Source: Terrirubrum sp051646285
GTDB lineage: Bacteria; Pseudomonadota; Alphaproteobacteria; Rhizobiales; Beijerinckiaceae
Direction: 5' to 3'
NCBI GenBank assembly: GCA_051646285.1
Contig: JBOFCU010000271.1
Coordinates: forward strand, 1-10,738
Length of the DNA: 10,738 nt
Positions 1 through 7,213 of this stretch are shown here, in pieces; position 1 is the first letter of the stretch; each line of letters begins with the position of its first letter. Position numbers and translations under genes: made by a program. The notes beneath the pieces were generated by a model that was not told the DNA's origin, made no database searches, and was given only the letters and a program-made list of their open reading frames with translations.

Positions 1-118
1 TGGCAGCAACGCAGGCTATTTCGCCATCTCATGAATCTGATTGAACAATGGACAAAACTGTCATTATATCGTCGCAGAACCGTCCAAAGAGACTGGCACC
101 CATCCGGGAGGAATGAAT
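1..118 (+). promoter_or_regulatory. Leader and possible promoter of the first ABC operon
   Basis: This is the stretch before the ATPase start. A TTGAAC at 41-46 and a TTATAT at 64-69, 17 bases apart, could be weak -35 and -10 boxes and would give an untranslated leader of about 45 bases. The match to consensus is poor, so this is only a suggestion. A short reading frame from the left edge ends with TGA at 32-34 and might be the tail of an upstream gene, but about ten codons are too few to support a call. GGGAGG at 106-111 is the ribosome site of the ATPase gene. Confidence 0.25.
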
Positions 119-1186
119 ATGTCCAGTCGTGGCGCGGCGGTCGGTGTTTCTGCGCTCGAGGTTTCTTATGGCCGCACGCGAGTGCTCAAAGGCATCGATA
201 TCACCATTCATGCAGGCCATTTCACAGCACTGATTGGCTCTTCGGGATGTGGAAAGACGACACTTCTGCGCGCCATTTCCGGGTTTGTGACGCCTGACAA
301 GGGCAGCATTACGCTGGATGGAAAAAATATTGTCGCCCTGCCCCCGGAAAAGCGCGGCATGGCGATGGTGTTTCAGTCTTACGCGCTCTGGCCTCACATG
401 ACGGTGGCCGACAATATCGGCTATGGGTTGAAGTTGCGGGGCATGAACCGGGCTGACCGCGACAGAAAAATATCCACTGTGCTCGATCTCTTGCGCCTGG
501 GTGGCTATGGAGAGCGGAAGATAACCGCACTGTCTGGCGGCCAGCGCCAGCGCGTTGCACTGGGACGTGCGCTGGCTGTCGATCCGCCAGTGTTGCTGCT
601 CGATGAGCCGCTCTCCAATCTGGATGCCAAGATCCGGCTGGCCATGCGCCATGAATTGAAAAGCCTGCATCAACGGCTGGGCCTGACGGCCATCCATGTG
701 ACGCATGATCAGGAAGAGGCCATGACGATGGCCGACGAAATTGTGATCCTGGATGCGGGCAACATCGTTCAGAAAGGCGCGCCCGAGCATGTGTATCGCG
801 CGCCCAACTCGGCGTTCGTCGCATCCTTTCTGGGCGCGGATAATGTCATCGCCGGAACGGCCGTGCGCAGCGGCGATCAGACGCTGATCCGCATCGCTGA
901 CGGGATTGAAGCCACGCTTGCGCCCGCCCGTGACATCGCAGGGGCGTGCGCCGTGCATTTCCGCTCGCATGCCGTACGCATTGGCAGCGCCAATACCATT
1001 GAAGGCCTGCACCTTCATGGCACCATCACACAGGCGAGTTATCCCGGCGGCATATACCGTTACGAGGTTGATACGCCTGCCGGCCGTTTTTTCGTTGACG
1101 ACGCGCGCCGGGCCACCCCCGGCGAGTTGGTGAACCTCGTGATACCGGCGGAGGAGATGCACGTCTTCCCCGCCGGCAATGCTTGA
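119..1186 (+). CDS. ABC importer ATPase subunit (PotA/FbpC-like, with TOBE domain)
   Basis: This 355-residue protein is the cytoplasmic ATPase that powers the importer encoded by the next three genes. Seen in the sequence: Walker A GSSGCGKT at residues 40-47, Q-loop Gln86 inside MVFQSYALWPHM, signature LSGGQRQR at 138-145, Walker B VLLLDEP at 158-164 with Glu163, D-loop SNLD at 166-169, and switch His196 in VTHDQEEA. The remaining C-terminal part, about 270-355, fits a TOBE-type regulatory or substrate-sensing domain, usual for the spermidine/iron/phosphonate-type ATPases. The ATG at 119 is chosen because GGGAGG ends 7 bases before it. The ATG at 113 is too close to that site, and the ATG at 41 has no ribosome site. 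The gene is intact. Placing the ATPase first in the operon, before the binding protein, is less common than placing it last. The substrate is unknown. Confidence 0.93.
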   Translation: MSSRGAAVGVSALEVSYGRTRVLKGIDITIHAGHFTALIGSSGCGKTTLLRAISGFVTPDKGSITLDGKNIVALPPEKRGMAMVFQSYALWPHMTVADNIGYGLKLRGMNRADRDRKISTVLDLLRLGGYGERKITALSGGQRQRVALGRALAVDPPVLLLDEPLSNLDAKIRLAMRHELKSLHQRLGLTAIHVTHDQEEAMTMADEIVILDAGNIVQKGAPEHVYRAPNSAFVASFLGADNVIAGTAVRSGDQTLIRIADGIEATLAPARDIAGACAVHFRSHAVRIGSANTIEGLHLHGTITQASYPGGIYRYEVDTPAGRFFVDDARRATPGELVNLVIPAEEMHVFPAGNA

Positions 1187-1222
1187 TGCCTGCGTACTTT
1201 CATGGACAAGGAGATCCAGAAC

Positions 1223-2368
1223 ATGATGAGAAAACTTTCCATCGCAGCGGCATGCGCCATGGGCTTTGCCAGCCTTTCGCCCGCATGGGCGCAGACAACA
1301 CTGAATGTCGCCACCGCCGGCGATCAGAATATGGTTGACTACATCAAGGATTTTCTCGGCCCCATGTTCGAGAAAGCCAATCCCGGTGTGAAGGTCGTGG
1401 CTGTCGGCACAGGCCCTGGCGATTCCGGCTCACAGAAAATCTACGAGAAGCTCTCAGCCCAGAAAGCCGCCAACACTGAAAAATGGGATTTTGATGTAAT
1501 TGTCGCCCACCAGAAAATGTCCGGCCAGATGGTGGCGGAAGGGCTTCTCGCCAAATATCGCGATAAAATTGCAACCAGCAACATGGTCACCTCTGCGTCT
1601 GCCGCAAATGCGCTCGGCACCAATGTTGATGGCTTTGTGATGCCGATGTTCCAGTCGCAGACAGCAATTGCCTACAATGCCGATATGGTGAAAACGCCGC
1701 CAGCCACTTATGCGGAATTGCGCGACTGGGTGAAAGCAAACCCGAAAAAATTCGGCTATAATGGCATCAAGGGCGGCATGTCCGGCGTCGCCTTTGCCAC
1801 GGGCTGGGTGTATGCCTTTGGCGGCGATGCTGAAAAGCTGATGAAAGGCCCCTATGACGCTGCCACCAAAGCGAATTGGGATGCAGCCCTCGGTGAACTC
1901 AAGGCCTTTAATAGCAATGCGGTGATTACGCCCGGCAATGCAGGCACACTCGACATGCTGAACCGAGGTGAAATCGCCATGGGGCCGGTATGGGTTGATA
2001 TGTTCTATACCTGGATGAATGACGGCAAGCTGCCTCCAAACATGAAGCTGAAACTGCTGTCGCCGGGCATGCCAGGCCAGCCAATGTATTACGCCGTACC
2101 GGCAAAGGCAGCGCAAACTGATCTGGCTGCGAAATTTATCGCCATGGCAACGTCACCGCAGGTGCAAGCCGACGGCATCGTCAAGAAATTCAACTGGTAT
2201 CCCGGCATTGACGCCAAGCATCTTGAAGGCAAGCTTGATGCGGCCACTTGGAAAAAGCTGTTTACCGACCTGACCCCGGACGATCTGGCAAAGAATGCCC
2301 GCGCGTTCCCGATTGCGCCCTACTTCAATGACATCCTTGAATCCTACGAGAAAAAGGTCGCCAACTGA
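1223..2368 (+). CDS. Periplasmic solute-binding protein of the ABC importer (family 1, YnjB/thiamine-like)
   Basis: This 381-residue secreted protein captures the ligand for the permeases encoded downstream. Residues 1-23 are a classic Sec signal peptide: basic MRK, a hydrophobic stretch rich in Ala, and cleavage after AWA, leaving a mature N-terminus of QTTLNV. The mature part has the look of extracellular solute-binding proteins of the SBP_bac_1/8 type: an opening beta-strand LNVATAG, a middle segment YNADMVKTPPATYAEL typical of the hinge region, and the late TSPQVQADGIVKK segment found where a helix packs on lobe two. The layout recalls YnjB and thiamine- or iron-type binders, but that comparison is from memory. 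AAGGAG at 1208-1213 sits 9 bases from the ATG at 1223, so the ATG at 1202 is not used. The gene begins 36 bases after the ATPase stop and is followed by a hairpin. The ligand cannot be told from the sequence. Confidence 0.88.
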   Translation: MMRKLSIAAACAMGFASLSPAWAQTTLNVATAGDQNMVDYIKDFLGPMFEKANPGVKVVAVGTGPGDSGSQKIYEKLSAQKAANTEKWDFDVIVAHQKMSGQMVAEGLLAKYRDKIATSNMVTSASAANALGTNVDGFVMPMFQSQTAIAYNADMVKTPPATYAELRDWVKANPKKFGYNGIKGGMSGVAFATGWVYAFGGDAEKLMKGPYDAATKANWDAALGELKAFNSNAVITPGNAGTLDMLNRGEIAMGPVWVDMFYTWMNDGKLPPNMKLKLLSPGMPGQPMYYAVPAKAAQTDLAAKFIAMATSPQVQADGIVKKFNWYPGIDAKHLEGKLDAATWKKLFTDLTPDDLAKNARAFPIAPYFNDILESYEKKVAN

Positions 2369-2379
2369 AAAGAAAATCT

Positions 2380-2406
2380 GCCGGGCTGGCTTTAATCTGG
2401 CCCGGC
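2380..2406 (+). other. Intercistronic hairpin after the binding-protein gene
   Basis: A stem of seven perfect pairs (GCCGGGC at 2380-2386 with GCCCGGC at 2400-2406) extends inward by two G-U pairs and one G-C pair, leaving a 7-base loop at 2390-2396. It lies wholly in the 57-base gap between the binding-protein stop and the first permease start. No T-run follows, so it is not a full intrinsic terminator. By analogy with malE-malF-type spacers it may protect the upstream message from 3' decay or thin out transcription, giving more binding protein than permease. Confidence 0.6.
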
Positions 2407-2425
2407 GGATGATCCGCATTGAGTC

Positions 2426-3262
2426 ATGAAGCGCCCTTCAGCCCTTGCTATCCTTCTCGTTGCTCCGGCACTGTTGCTGGTGGCTGCGCTTTTTCTGTGG
2501 CCGCTCGGTTATTCTCTCGCCGCCGCGTTCACTGACAAGGGGGCGCTCTCACTGGTGCATTTCCAGAAAGCCTTTGCACTTTATTCAACGGATATCCTGT
2601 TCACGCTCGTTATTGTGTGTCTTTCAACCGTGCTGATCGCGGCCGTCGCTATCGCGATATCAGGCATTCTGACTCTCAGCGAAACGGGCTGGCTCGTCGC
2701 CATCCTGAAGCAGCTTTACCGCTGGCCGCTTTTCATCCCATTCATCGTCGCTGGCCAGTGCATGCGCACATTTCTCGCCAAGAACGGGCTGATGAACAAT
2801 ACGTTTGTCACACTCGGCATTCTTGATCCCTCTCAGACCGTCAGCTTTCTCGACTGGCGCGGCATCGTCATCACTTTTGTCTGGAAACAGGCCCCCTTCG
2901 TTATTTTGATGCTGGCCGGCGCGATGGCCTCCATTGACCGCTCGACCATTGAAGCCGCACGCAACCTTGGCGCCTCACGGCTCCGCAGCCTTTTCGAAAT
3001 CGTTCTGCCGCAGGTGAGCCAAACATTGCTCGTTGCGCTTGTTCTGTCTTTTGTCACCATGCTGTCAGTCCTTTCAGTCCCGATGATGGTGGCGGGCTCA
3101 CAGCCCACCATGCTGACCGTCGACATGGCCTTTCGCATCAATGCTTACGGTGATTATCCCACAGCCAATGCACTGGGTGTGATTTCTTATGCAATCACCG
3201 CTGCCGCTGCGTGGATTTATCTGCGGCACAATCTCAGACAGCAGCGGGAAGCGGCGCCATGA
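2426..3262 (+). CDS. ABC importer inner-membrane permease, subunit 1
   Basis: This 278-residue integral membrane protein is one half of the transport channel. Hydrophobic segments fall at about residues 8-28, 57-82, 100-115, 148-170, 200-222 and 250-270, the usual six-helix plan for this class. The cytoplasmic EAA loop that docks on the ATPase is clear at 176-195, starting EAARNLGAS and ending IVLP. This fits the BPD_transp_1 family and the FbpB/PotB/YnjC style of permease. The ATG at 2426 has only a weak ribosome site (GAG two bases upstream), in keeping with lower expression than the binding protein. The stop overlaps the start of the next permease by four bases (ATGA), so the two halves are probably made in equal amounts by translational coupling. 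Confidence 0.92.
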   Translation: MKRPSALAILLVAPALLLVAALFLWPLGYSLAAAFTDKGALSLVHFQKAFALYSTDILFTLVIVCLSTVLIAAVAIAISGILTLSETGWLVAILKQLYRWPLFIPFIVAGQCMRTFLAKNGLMNNTFVTLGILDPSQTVSFLDWRGIVITFVWKQAPFVILMLAGAMASIDRSTIEAARNLGASRLRSLFEIVLPQVSQTLLVALVLSFVTMLSVLSVPMMVAGSQPTMLTVDMAFRINAYGDYPTANALGVISYAITAAAAWIYLRHNLRQQREAAP

Positions 3263-4071
3263 GCGTTCGCACCTTTCCCGCAACCGCACTGAAGATCTTT
3301 TGTCTTGGCCTGTTTGCATTTGCCATTTTTGGACCTTTGACAAACCTACTGCTCTGGTCCGTCGCCGAACGCTGGTACACGCCGTTCAAGCTACCCGTCA
3401 CTTATGGCATCCGCTACTGGGAGGTTGTATTCCGTCCGACAGGTGATGCGATGACCGCACTCGCCACCAGCATCTGGATTGCGCTTCTCACTGTGGCCGT
3501 CTCGCTCGCACTTTCCATTCCTGCCGGCTACGCGCTGGCACGGCTGAAGCTGCCTTTCCGTGCCCTCATCCTGATTATTTTTCTGCTCCCGCAAGCATTT
3601 CCTTCGGTGGCAATTTATATCAATGTTGCGCGTATCTTCTATACGCTGGGCCTGACCGGCACGATCGGCGGTGTTGTGCTGGTCCATGCGGCACACGGGC
3701 TTGTTTATTCTGTCTGGATCGCGGCGGCAGCCTTCGCGGCGGTGGACCGAGATCTTGAACTGGCCGCGCGCAACATGGGTGCCGGGCCGTTACGCACCTT
3801 CTTTACCGTGACACTGCCGCTGGCCACGCCGGGCATTATCGCCTCGGCCATTTTTGTTTTTCTTGAATCGCTTGACGAATTTACCGGCACATTTTTTGTT
3901 GGTGTGCCACAGGTATCAACCCTGCCCTTGCTGCTGTATAATGCCTCCATGGGCGGCAATTATCAGATTGCATCAATCACCGCGCTGATCCTCCTTGTAC
4001 CGTCCGTCTTGTTTATGCTTTTTATTGAGCGCTTCCTGCGCTCGGACGTATTGAGCAAAGTTGGGCACTGA
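3259..4071 (+). CDS. ABC importer inner-membrane permease, subunit 2
   Basis: This 270-residue membrane protein is the second half of the channel. It has an N-terminal helix at about 11-35, further hydrophobic segments at about 68-94, 101-124, 133-160 and 190-204, and a last helix near the C-terminus. The EAA loop is at 167-187 (ELAARNMGAG through VTLP), followed by FLESLDEF, a stretch typical of PotC/FbpB-like permeases. The start is the ATG at 3259, which overlaps the previous stop. GGGAAG at 3246-3251 lies 7 bases before it. Upstream in-frame codons back to 3211 are inside the first permease and are not needed. Near the end, a 6-bp inverted repeat with a 5-base loop at 4027-4043 sits in the coding sequence and has no T-run. 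I see no clear terminator after the gene, which ends the operon at the border of a degraded region. Confidence 0.92.
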   Translation: MSVRTFPATALKIFCLGLFAFAIFGPLTNLLLWSVAERWYTPFKLPVTYGIRYWEVVFRPTGDAMTALATSIWIALLTVAVSLALSIPAGYALARLKLPFRALILIIFLLPQAFPSVAIYINVARIFYTLGLTGTIGGVVLVHAAHGLVYSVWIAAAAFAAVDRDLELAARNMGAGPLRTFFTVTLPLATPGIIASAIFVFLESLDEFTGTFFVGVPQVSTLPLLLYNASMGGNYQIASITALILLVPSVLFMLFIERFLRSDVLSKVGH

Positions 4072-4155
4072 GCTTTAAAAAACAGAGCATATCGGCGGCT
4101 CGAACTGGAGGAAGAAATCAGCCATCGCAACGGCGACCGAACCCATGCAAGGTTG
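4072..4155. other. Operon end with an orphan ribosome-site-like sequence
   Basis: This gap follows the second permease. It contains no recognisable terminator: the A-run just after the stop is not preceded by a stem. At 4106-4114, on the plus strand, there is a strong Shine-Dalgarno-like TGGAGGAAG, with no ATG, GTG or TTG at a workable distance behind it. The simplest reading is that the first codons of a former downstream gene have been lost. A chance purine run is equally possible on sequence alone. Confidence 0.3.
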
Positions 4156-4560
4156 TCAATTGGCACGGCGTGCGTCTGTTCTTTGCGGATTCGTCTGGCA
4201 TTGAATCAATGTGACGTCGGCATTGTCTGGGCTGACGGTTTCACGTGGCACCCAGCCCGTGAAGGCTTTGTCGATAATGGCAATGAGGTTCTGCTCGGTG
4301 GCATTTTCGGCGTCGGATGTGGAACCGGAATAATACCGAATTGATTCCACCGTTCGAATTCCTTCTCGCAGTCAATCTTGTAATCCCGCGCCTGGTCGAA
4401 CATGGCCGGATGCAAGGCAGCATCCGCCGCTTCCATGGTCGACGACATTTTGAAAATTCGCGGCCAGGCGCCCTCAAGATGGAGGTGTGTGATATAAGGC
4501 AGCCATTCCCGGGAAGTGCCGCAGCTTGCGTGATGCAACAGCTTGTCGCCGGCCCAGGCT
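4156..4560 (-). pseudogene. Decayed coding remnant, frameshifted, family not recognised
   Basis: On the minus strand two abutting open frames both show the local G/C-rich third-position pattern and protein-like composition. The first runs from about 4560 to about 4335 and contains EAWAGDKLLHHASCGT, REWLPYITHLHLEGAW and EKEFERWNQFGII. It then turns into proline- and serine-rich nonsense. The second takes over in another frame from about 4345 and runs to a TGA at 4156-4158, with ATEQNLIAIIDKAFTGWVP. Joined, they would make roughly 130-140 residues. The first frame has no convincing start: upstream it runs into the SDR gene in a shifted frame. This looks like a truncated gene with one frameshift near 4335-4350, probably the C-terminal part of a larger protein. 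I cannot assign a family. It could instead be two unrelated chance frames. A 7-bp inverted repeat at 4407-4426 lies inside it and has no T-run. Confidence 0.4.
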
Positions 4561-5319
4561 TCAAAAAATACCAAGGCCGCCGTTGATCTGAAGGATTTCT
4601 CCGGTGATGAACGATGCCCTGTCTGAGGCGAGGAACAGTACACCGTCAGCCACATCCTCCGACGTGCCCTCACGGCGCAGCGGGGTCTGGTCGACAGCAC
4701 CCTTGCGGCCTTCCTGTGTATTGAAGCGATCATGAAAGCGGGTCGCAATCAACCCGGGCGCGACCCCGTTAACGCGGATGCCCTGGGGACCATATTCCTT
4801 GGCGAGACCGCGCGTGTAGGTCACGACCGCGCCCTTGCTGGCAGCATAGTGTGAGGCGCCCGGCCCGCCACCGTTGAAGGCTGCCAGAGACGTCATGGTG
4901 ACAATGGCACCGGACTTGCGGGGGACCATCACCTTCAGGGCAGCCTGGCAGCTCAGGAAGGTTGAAGTGACATTGACATCGAAGCATTCGGTCCACAGCT
5001 CGACCGGCGTCTCGGTCGCAGGCTTGCGATCAAGGATACCGCCGGCATTGGCGAACAGCACGTCAAGCGGCCCAAGCCTTTCGGCGACGTACGCGAAGGC
5101 ACGGTCAACCTCTGCCTTGCTCGTCAGATCAGCCTTGATCGCGCGGGCTGTGCCGCCTGCAGCGCTGATCTCCGCTTCAATCGCCCCGGCATCCGCCTCA
5201 CTGGTGATCCAGGTGAAGGCGACTTTTGCGCCCTCGCGGGCGAAGGCGCGCGTCGCGGCTGCCCCGATGCCTGATGCGCCGCCGGTGACGAGGACAACCT
5301 TGTTGGCAAATTGGTTCAA
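4561..5319 (-). CDS. Short-chain dehydrogenase/reductase (classical SDR, FabG-like fold)
   Basis: This 252-residue NAD(P)-dependent oxidoreductase probably acts in the cytoplasm on the compound brought in by the TRAP system, or on a product of it. Seen: the cofactor-binding TGGASGIG at residues 12-19, NAGG at 91-94, and the full catalytic set Asn116, Ser144, Tyr158 and Lys162 (YAASK). VNGVAPG lies at 183-189 and a C-terminal ITGEILQINGG is typical of the family. The end of the second beta-strand (KVAFTW) lacks the Asp that marks strict NAD users, so NADP(H) is the more likely cofactor; this is inference. No ATG is available. The best start is TTG at 5319, overlapping the dctM stop as TTGA, with CGGAG 8 bases upstream. 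The stop follows a run of six T, discussed in the findings. The substrate is unknown. Confidence 0.9.
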   Translation of the reverse strand: MNQFANKVVLVTGGASGIGAAATRAFAREGAKVAFTWITSEADAGAIEAEISAAGGTARAIKADLTSKAEVDRAFAYVAERLGPLDVLFANAGGILDRKPATETPVELWTECFDVNVTSTFLSCQAALKVMVPRKSGAIVTMTSLAAFNGGGPGASHYAASKGAVVTYTRGLAKEYGPQGIRVNGVAPGLIATRFHDRFNTQEGRKGAVDQTPLRREGTSEDVADGVLFLASDRASFITGEILQINGGLGIF

Positions 5320-6635
5320 TTCAGGAACTCCGGCGAAATGAAACTTGGAAGGAACAGCGATACCTTTGGCCACATGATGATCAGGGCCAGCACGACAAAC
5401 ATCGGAATGAGCATGATCATGGTATCCTTGATGGCCGAACGCATATTGATACCAGCCACCGAACAGGCAATCATCAGGCACAGGCCATAGGGCGGCGTCA
5501 CCAGCCCGAAGGCGAGACTGACAATACCGATCATGGCGAAATGGACCGGGTCCATCATCACCGCCTTGGCAAGCGGTGCCAGGATTGGCCCGACGATGAT
5601 GATCGCCGGGATAGCATCCAGAAAACATCCGACCAGAAGAAACACACCGGCGATGAAGAAGCCGGTCTCGAAGAAGCCCATGCCCCAGGCCGAGACGCCG
5701 GTCAGGATCGCCTGCGGCATCTTGTAATAAGCCATCAGCCAGCCGAAAGCTGAGGCCGTGCCCACGCAGAACAGCGTCACGCCAGCGAGTTTGCCGGTGT
5801 CCAGCAAAGCCGCATAGAGGCCTTTCATATCCATCTCGCGATAGACGATGAGCGATAGAAAGGCGGCATAGGCCACGGCAATGGCCGCAGACTCGGTTGC
5901 CGTGAACCAGCCGAAAACCTTGCCACCAATGATGATGCCGGGGGTCAGCAGTGCCAGAATTGAGAACCTGAAGGCCTTGAAGACCTGCGCCAGAGTCGAT
6001 CGTGGATAGGTCGGGTAGCCGCGCTTGACAGCATAGACATGCACGGTCGCCATCTGCGCGACACCGATCAGCAAGCCGGGGATGACGCCTGCCAGAAACA
6101 GCGCGCCGATGGAGGTGGTGAGAATGCCACCCCAGACGATCATCAGGATCGACGGGGGAATGATGACCGCCAGCACGGCGGAGACGGCCGTGATCGCCAC
6201 CGAGAAGCTATCATCATACCCCTCTTTGCGCTGCGCCTCGATGAATATCTTCGATTGGCTGGCTGCATCCGCCGTTGACGAACCGGAAATGCCCGCAAAG
6301 AAGAACGAGAGTACTACGTTGATCTGCGCCAAACCGCCCGGAAAGTGCCCGACAAGAGCCCGCGACAGGCTCATCAACCGGTCAGTCACGCCACCGACAT
6401 TCATCAGGTTGGCCGTCAGCAGAAAGAACGGCACGGCCAGCAGGATGAACGAATTGAACGCGTTGAACGTCTCGCTCATCAGCGTCATTGTATCAAGCCG
6501 GGGCTCGATGATGAGGATTGGCAGGCAGGCAAGCCCGAGCGCGAACGCGACCGGAATGCGCAGGAGCAGGCCAAGAAAGAAGCAGCCGAACAGGAGTGCA
6601 GCCGCCTGGCCTGATGAGAGAACGCTGCCAGTCAT
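5316..6635 (-). CDS. dctM: TRAP transporter large permease, DctM type
   Basis: This 439-residue inner-membrane protein is the sodium- or proton-driven translocation subunit of the tripartite TRAP system. The length matches the family (about 425-450) and hydrophobic segments run throughout, enough for a dozen helices. Family-like stretches are visible: the N-terminal RIPVAFALGLA, FILLAVPFFLLTANLM, FFAGISGSSTADAAS in the first half, IIPPSILMIVWG, and the late GLVTPPYGLCLMIA. The start is the ATG at 6635, overlapping the dctQ stop (ATGA). The stop overlaps the TTG start of the SDR gene. Together these imply tight translational coupling of the three genes. The gene appears intact. The symbol marks the family, not a proven C4-dicarboxylate substrate. 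Confidence 0.93.
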   Translation of the reverse strand: MTGSVLSSGQAAALLFGCFFLGLLLRIPVAFALGLACLPILIIEPRLDTMTLMSETFNAFNSFILLAVPFFLLTANLMNVGGVTDRLMSLSRALVGHFPGGLAQINVVLSFFFAGISGSSTADAASQSKIFIEAQRKEGYDDSFSVAITAVSAVLAVIIPPSILMIVWGGILTTSIGALFLAGVIPGLLIGVAQMATVHVYAVKRGYPTYPRSTLAQVFKAFRFSILALLTPGIIIGGKVFGWFTATESAAIAVAYAAFLSLIVYREMDMKGLYAALLDTGKLAGVTLFCVGTASAFGWLMAYYKMPQAILTGVSAWGMGFFETGFFIAGVFLLVGCFLDAIPAIIIVGPILAPLAKAVMMDPVHFAMIGIVSLAFGLVTPPYGLCLMIACSVAGINMRSAIKDTMIMLIPMFVVLALIIMWPKVSLFLPSFISPEFLN

Positions 6636-7150
6636 GGGGTGTGAGACTTTCCGAACAGAATGCGCAGATCATCAAGGAACTGTTCGCCGAGAAAGGCGAT
6701 CCAGCTGAACCCCGCAATCGGCCAGGCCATATGGATGAGCCAGAGCGGCAGGTCAGCCAGCTCTGACGTGCGGTTCCAGGCAAATTTGGTGAATTCGATT
6801 CCGCCGGTCACAAAGACGATGGCGATGGCGAGCACGCCAAGCTTCGCGATGATACGCATGAAGGCATCGCCCCGCGCACCCAGTCGCGGCAGCAGGTCGA
6901 CATCGAAATGCGCCGAGTCACGCACACCGAGCATCGCACCGATCATCACTGTCCAGATGAACAGAAAACGCGCCATCTCCTCAGTCCAGATGTAGGACGG
7001 GATGAGATTGGTGTAGCGCGACACAATCTGCAGCATGACCGGCACCACAAGGATCGCGACGGACACGACGACCAGTACCGACAGGACTTGTGCATAGGCA
7101 GCGGTCAAGCGCCGCCACAGGCTCGACCGGCCAGACAGAGTGGCATCCAT
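6632..7150 (-). CDS. dctQ: TRAP transporter small membrane subunit, DctQ type
   Basis: This 172-residue protein has four hydrophobic segments, at about 20-42, 60-80, 100-120 and 138-155, the plan of DctQ/YiaM subunits that join the large permease. The family hallmark at the start of the second helix is present: WTEEMARFLFIWTVMIGA. Soon after it comes RDSAHFDVDLLP, also typical, where the helix-to-loop turn carries a His-Asp pair. The start is the ATG at 7150, with a purine-rich CGGAAG upstream. The gene is 63 bases downstream of the binding-protein stop, separated by a strong hairpin, and overlaps dctM by four bases. Sequence in this family is weakly conserved, so the order of genes adds much to the call. 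Confidence 0.9.
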   Translation of the reverse strand: MDATLSGRSSLWRRLTAAYAQVLSVLVVVSVAILVVPVMLQIVSRYTNLIPSYIWTEEMARFLFIWTVMIGAMLGVRDSAHFDVDLLPRLGARGDAFMRIIAKLGVLAIAIVFVTGGIEFTKFAWNRTSELADLPLWLIHMAWPIAGFSWIAFLGEQFLDDLRILFGKSHTP

Positions 7151-7175
7151 GGGGAATCTTCCGACGAGGTGGGCT

Positions 7176-7203
7176 GACCCCGGCTGCGGTTGCAGCCGGG
7201 GTC
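7176..7203 (-). other. Perfect 12-bp intercistronic hairpin between dctP and dctQ
   Basis: GACCCCGGCTGC at 7176-7187 and its exact reverse complement at 7192-7203 enclose a 4-base loop. The hairpin begins 10 bases past the dctP stop and ends 25 bases before the dctQ start. There is no T-run on the minus-strand side, so full termination is unlikely. A mRNA-stabilising element or partial terminator that favours binding-protein expression is the probable role. The stem is GC-rich (10 of 12 pairs), much stronger than expected by chance in a gap of 63 bases. Confidence 0.75.
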
Positions 7204-7213
7204 CGGCTCAGAA

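Noticed and set aside
41..118. Earlier start at 41 for the first ATPase
   Set aside because: It has no ribosome site and adds an unconserved tail. The ATG at 119 has GGGAGG at the right distance.
29..1162. Antisense open frame of 377 codons opposite the first ABC ATPase
   Set aside because: The plus-strand frame has every ABC ATPase motif. The antisense frame shows no domain or ribosome site and is a by-product of G/C-rich third positions.
4027..4043. Perfect 6-bp inverted repeat as terminator of the ABC operon
   Set aside because: It lies within the coding sequence of the second permease and is not followed by a T-run.
4407..4426. 7-bp inverted repeat as terminator of the TRAP operon
   Set aside because: There is no T-run on either side, and it lies over 130 bases past the SDR stop inside the coding remnant.
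5320..5628. Extension of the SDR upstream to an ATG at 5628
   Set aside because: Those codons lie inside dctM in another frame and look unlike any protein domain. The SDR fold begins right at the TTG at 5319.
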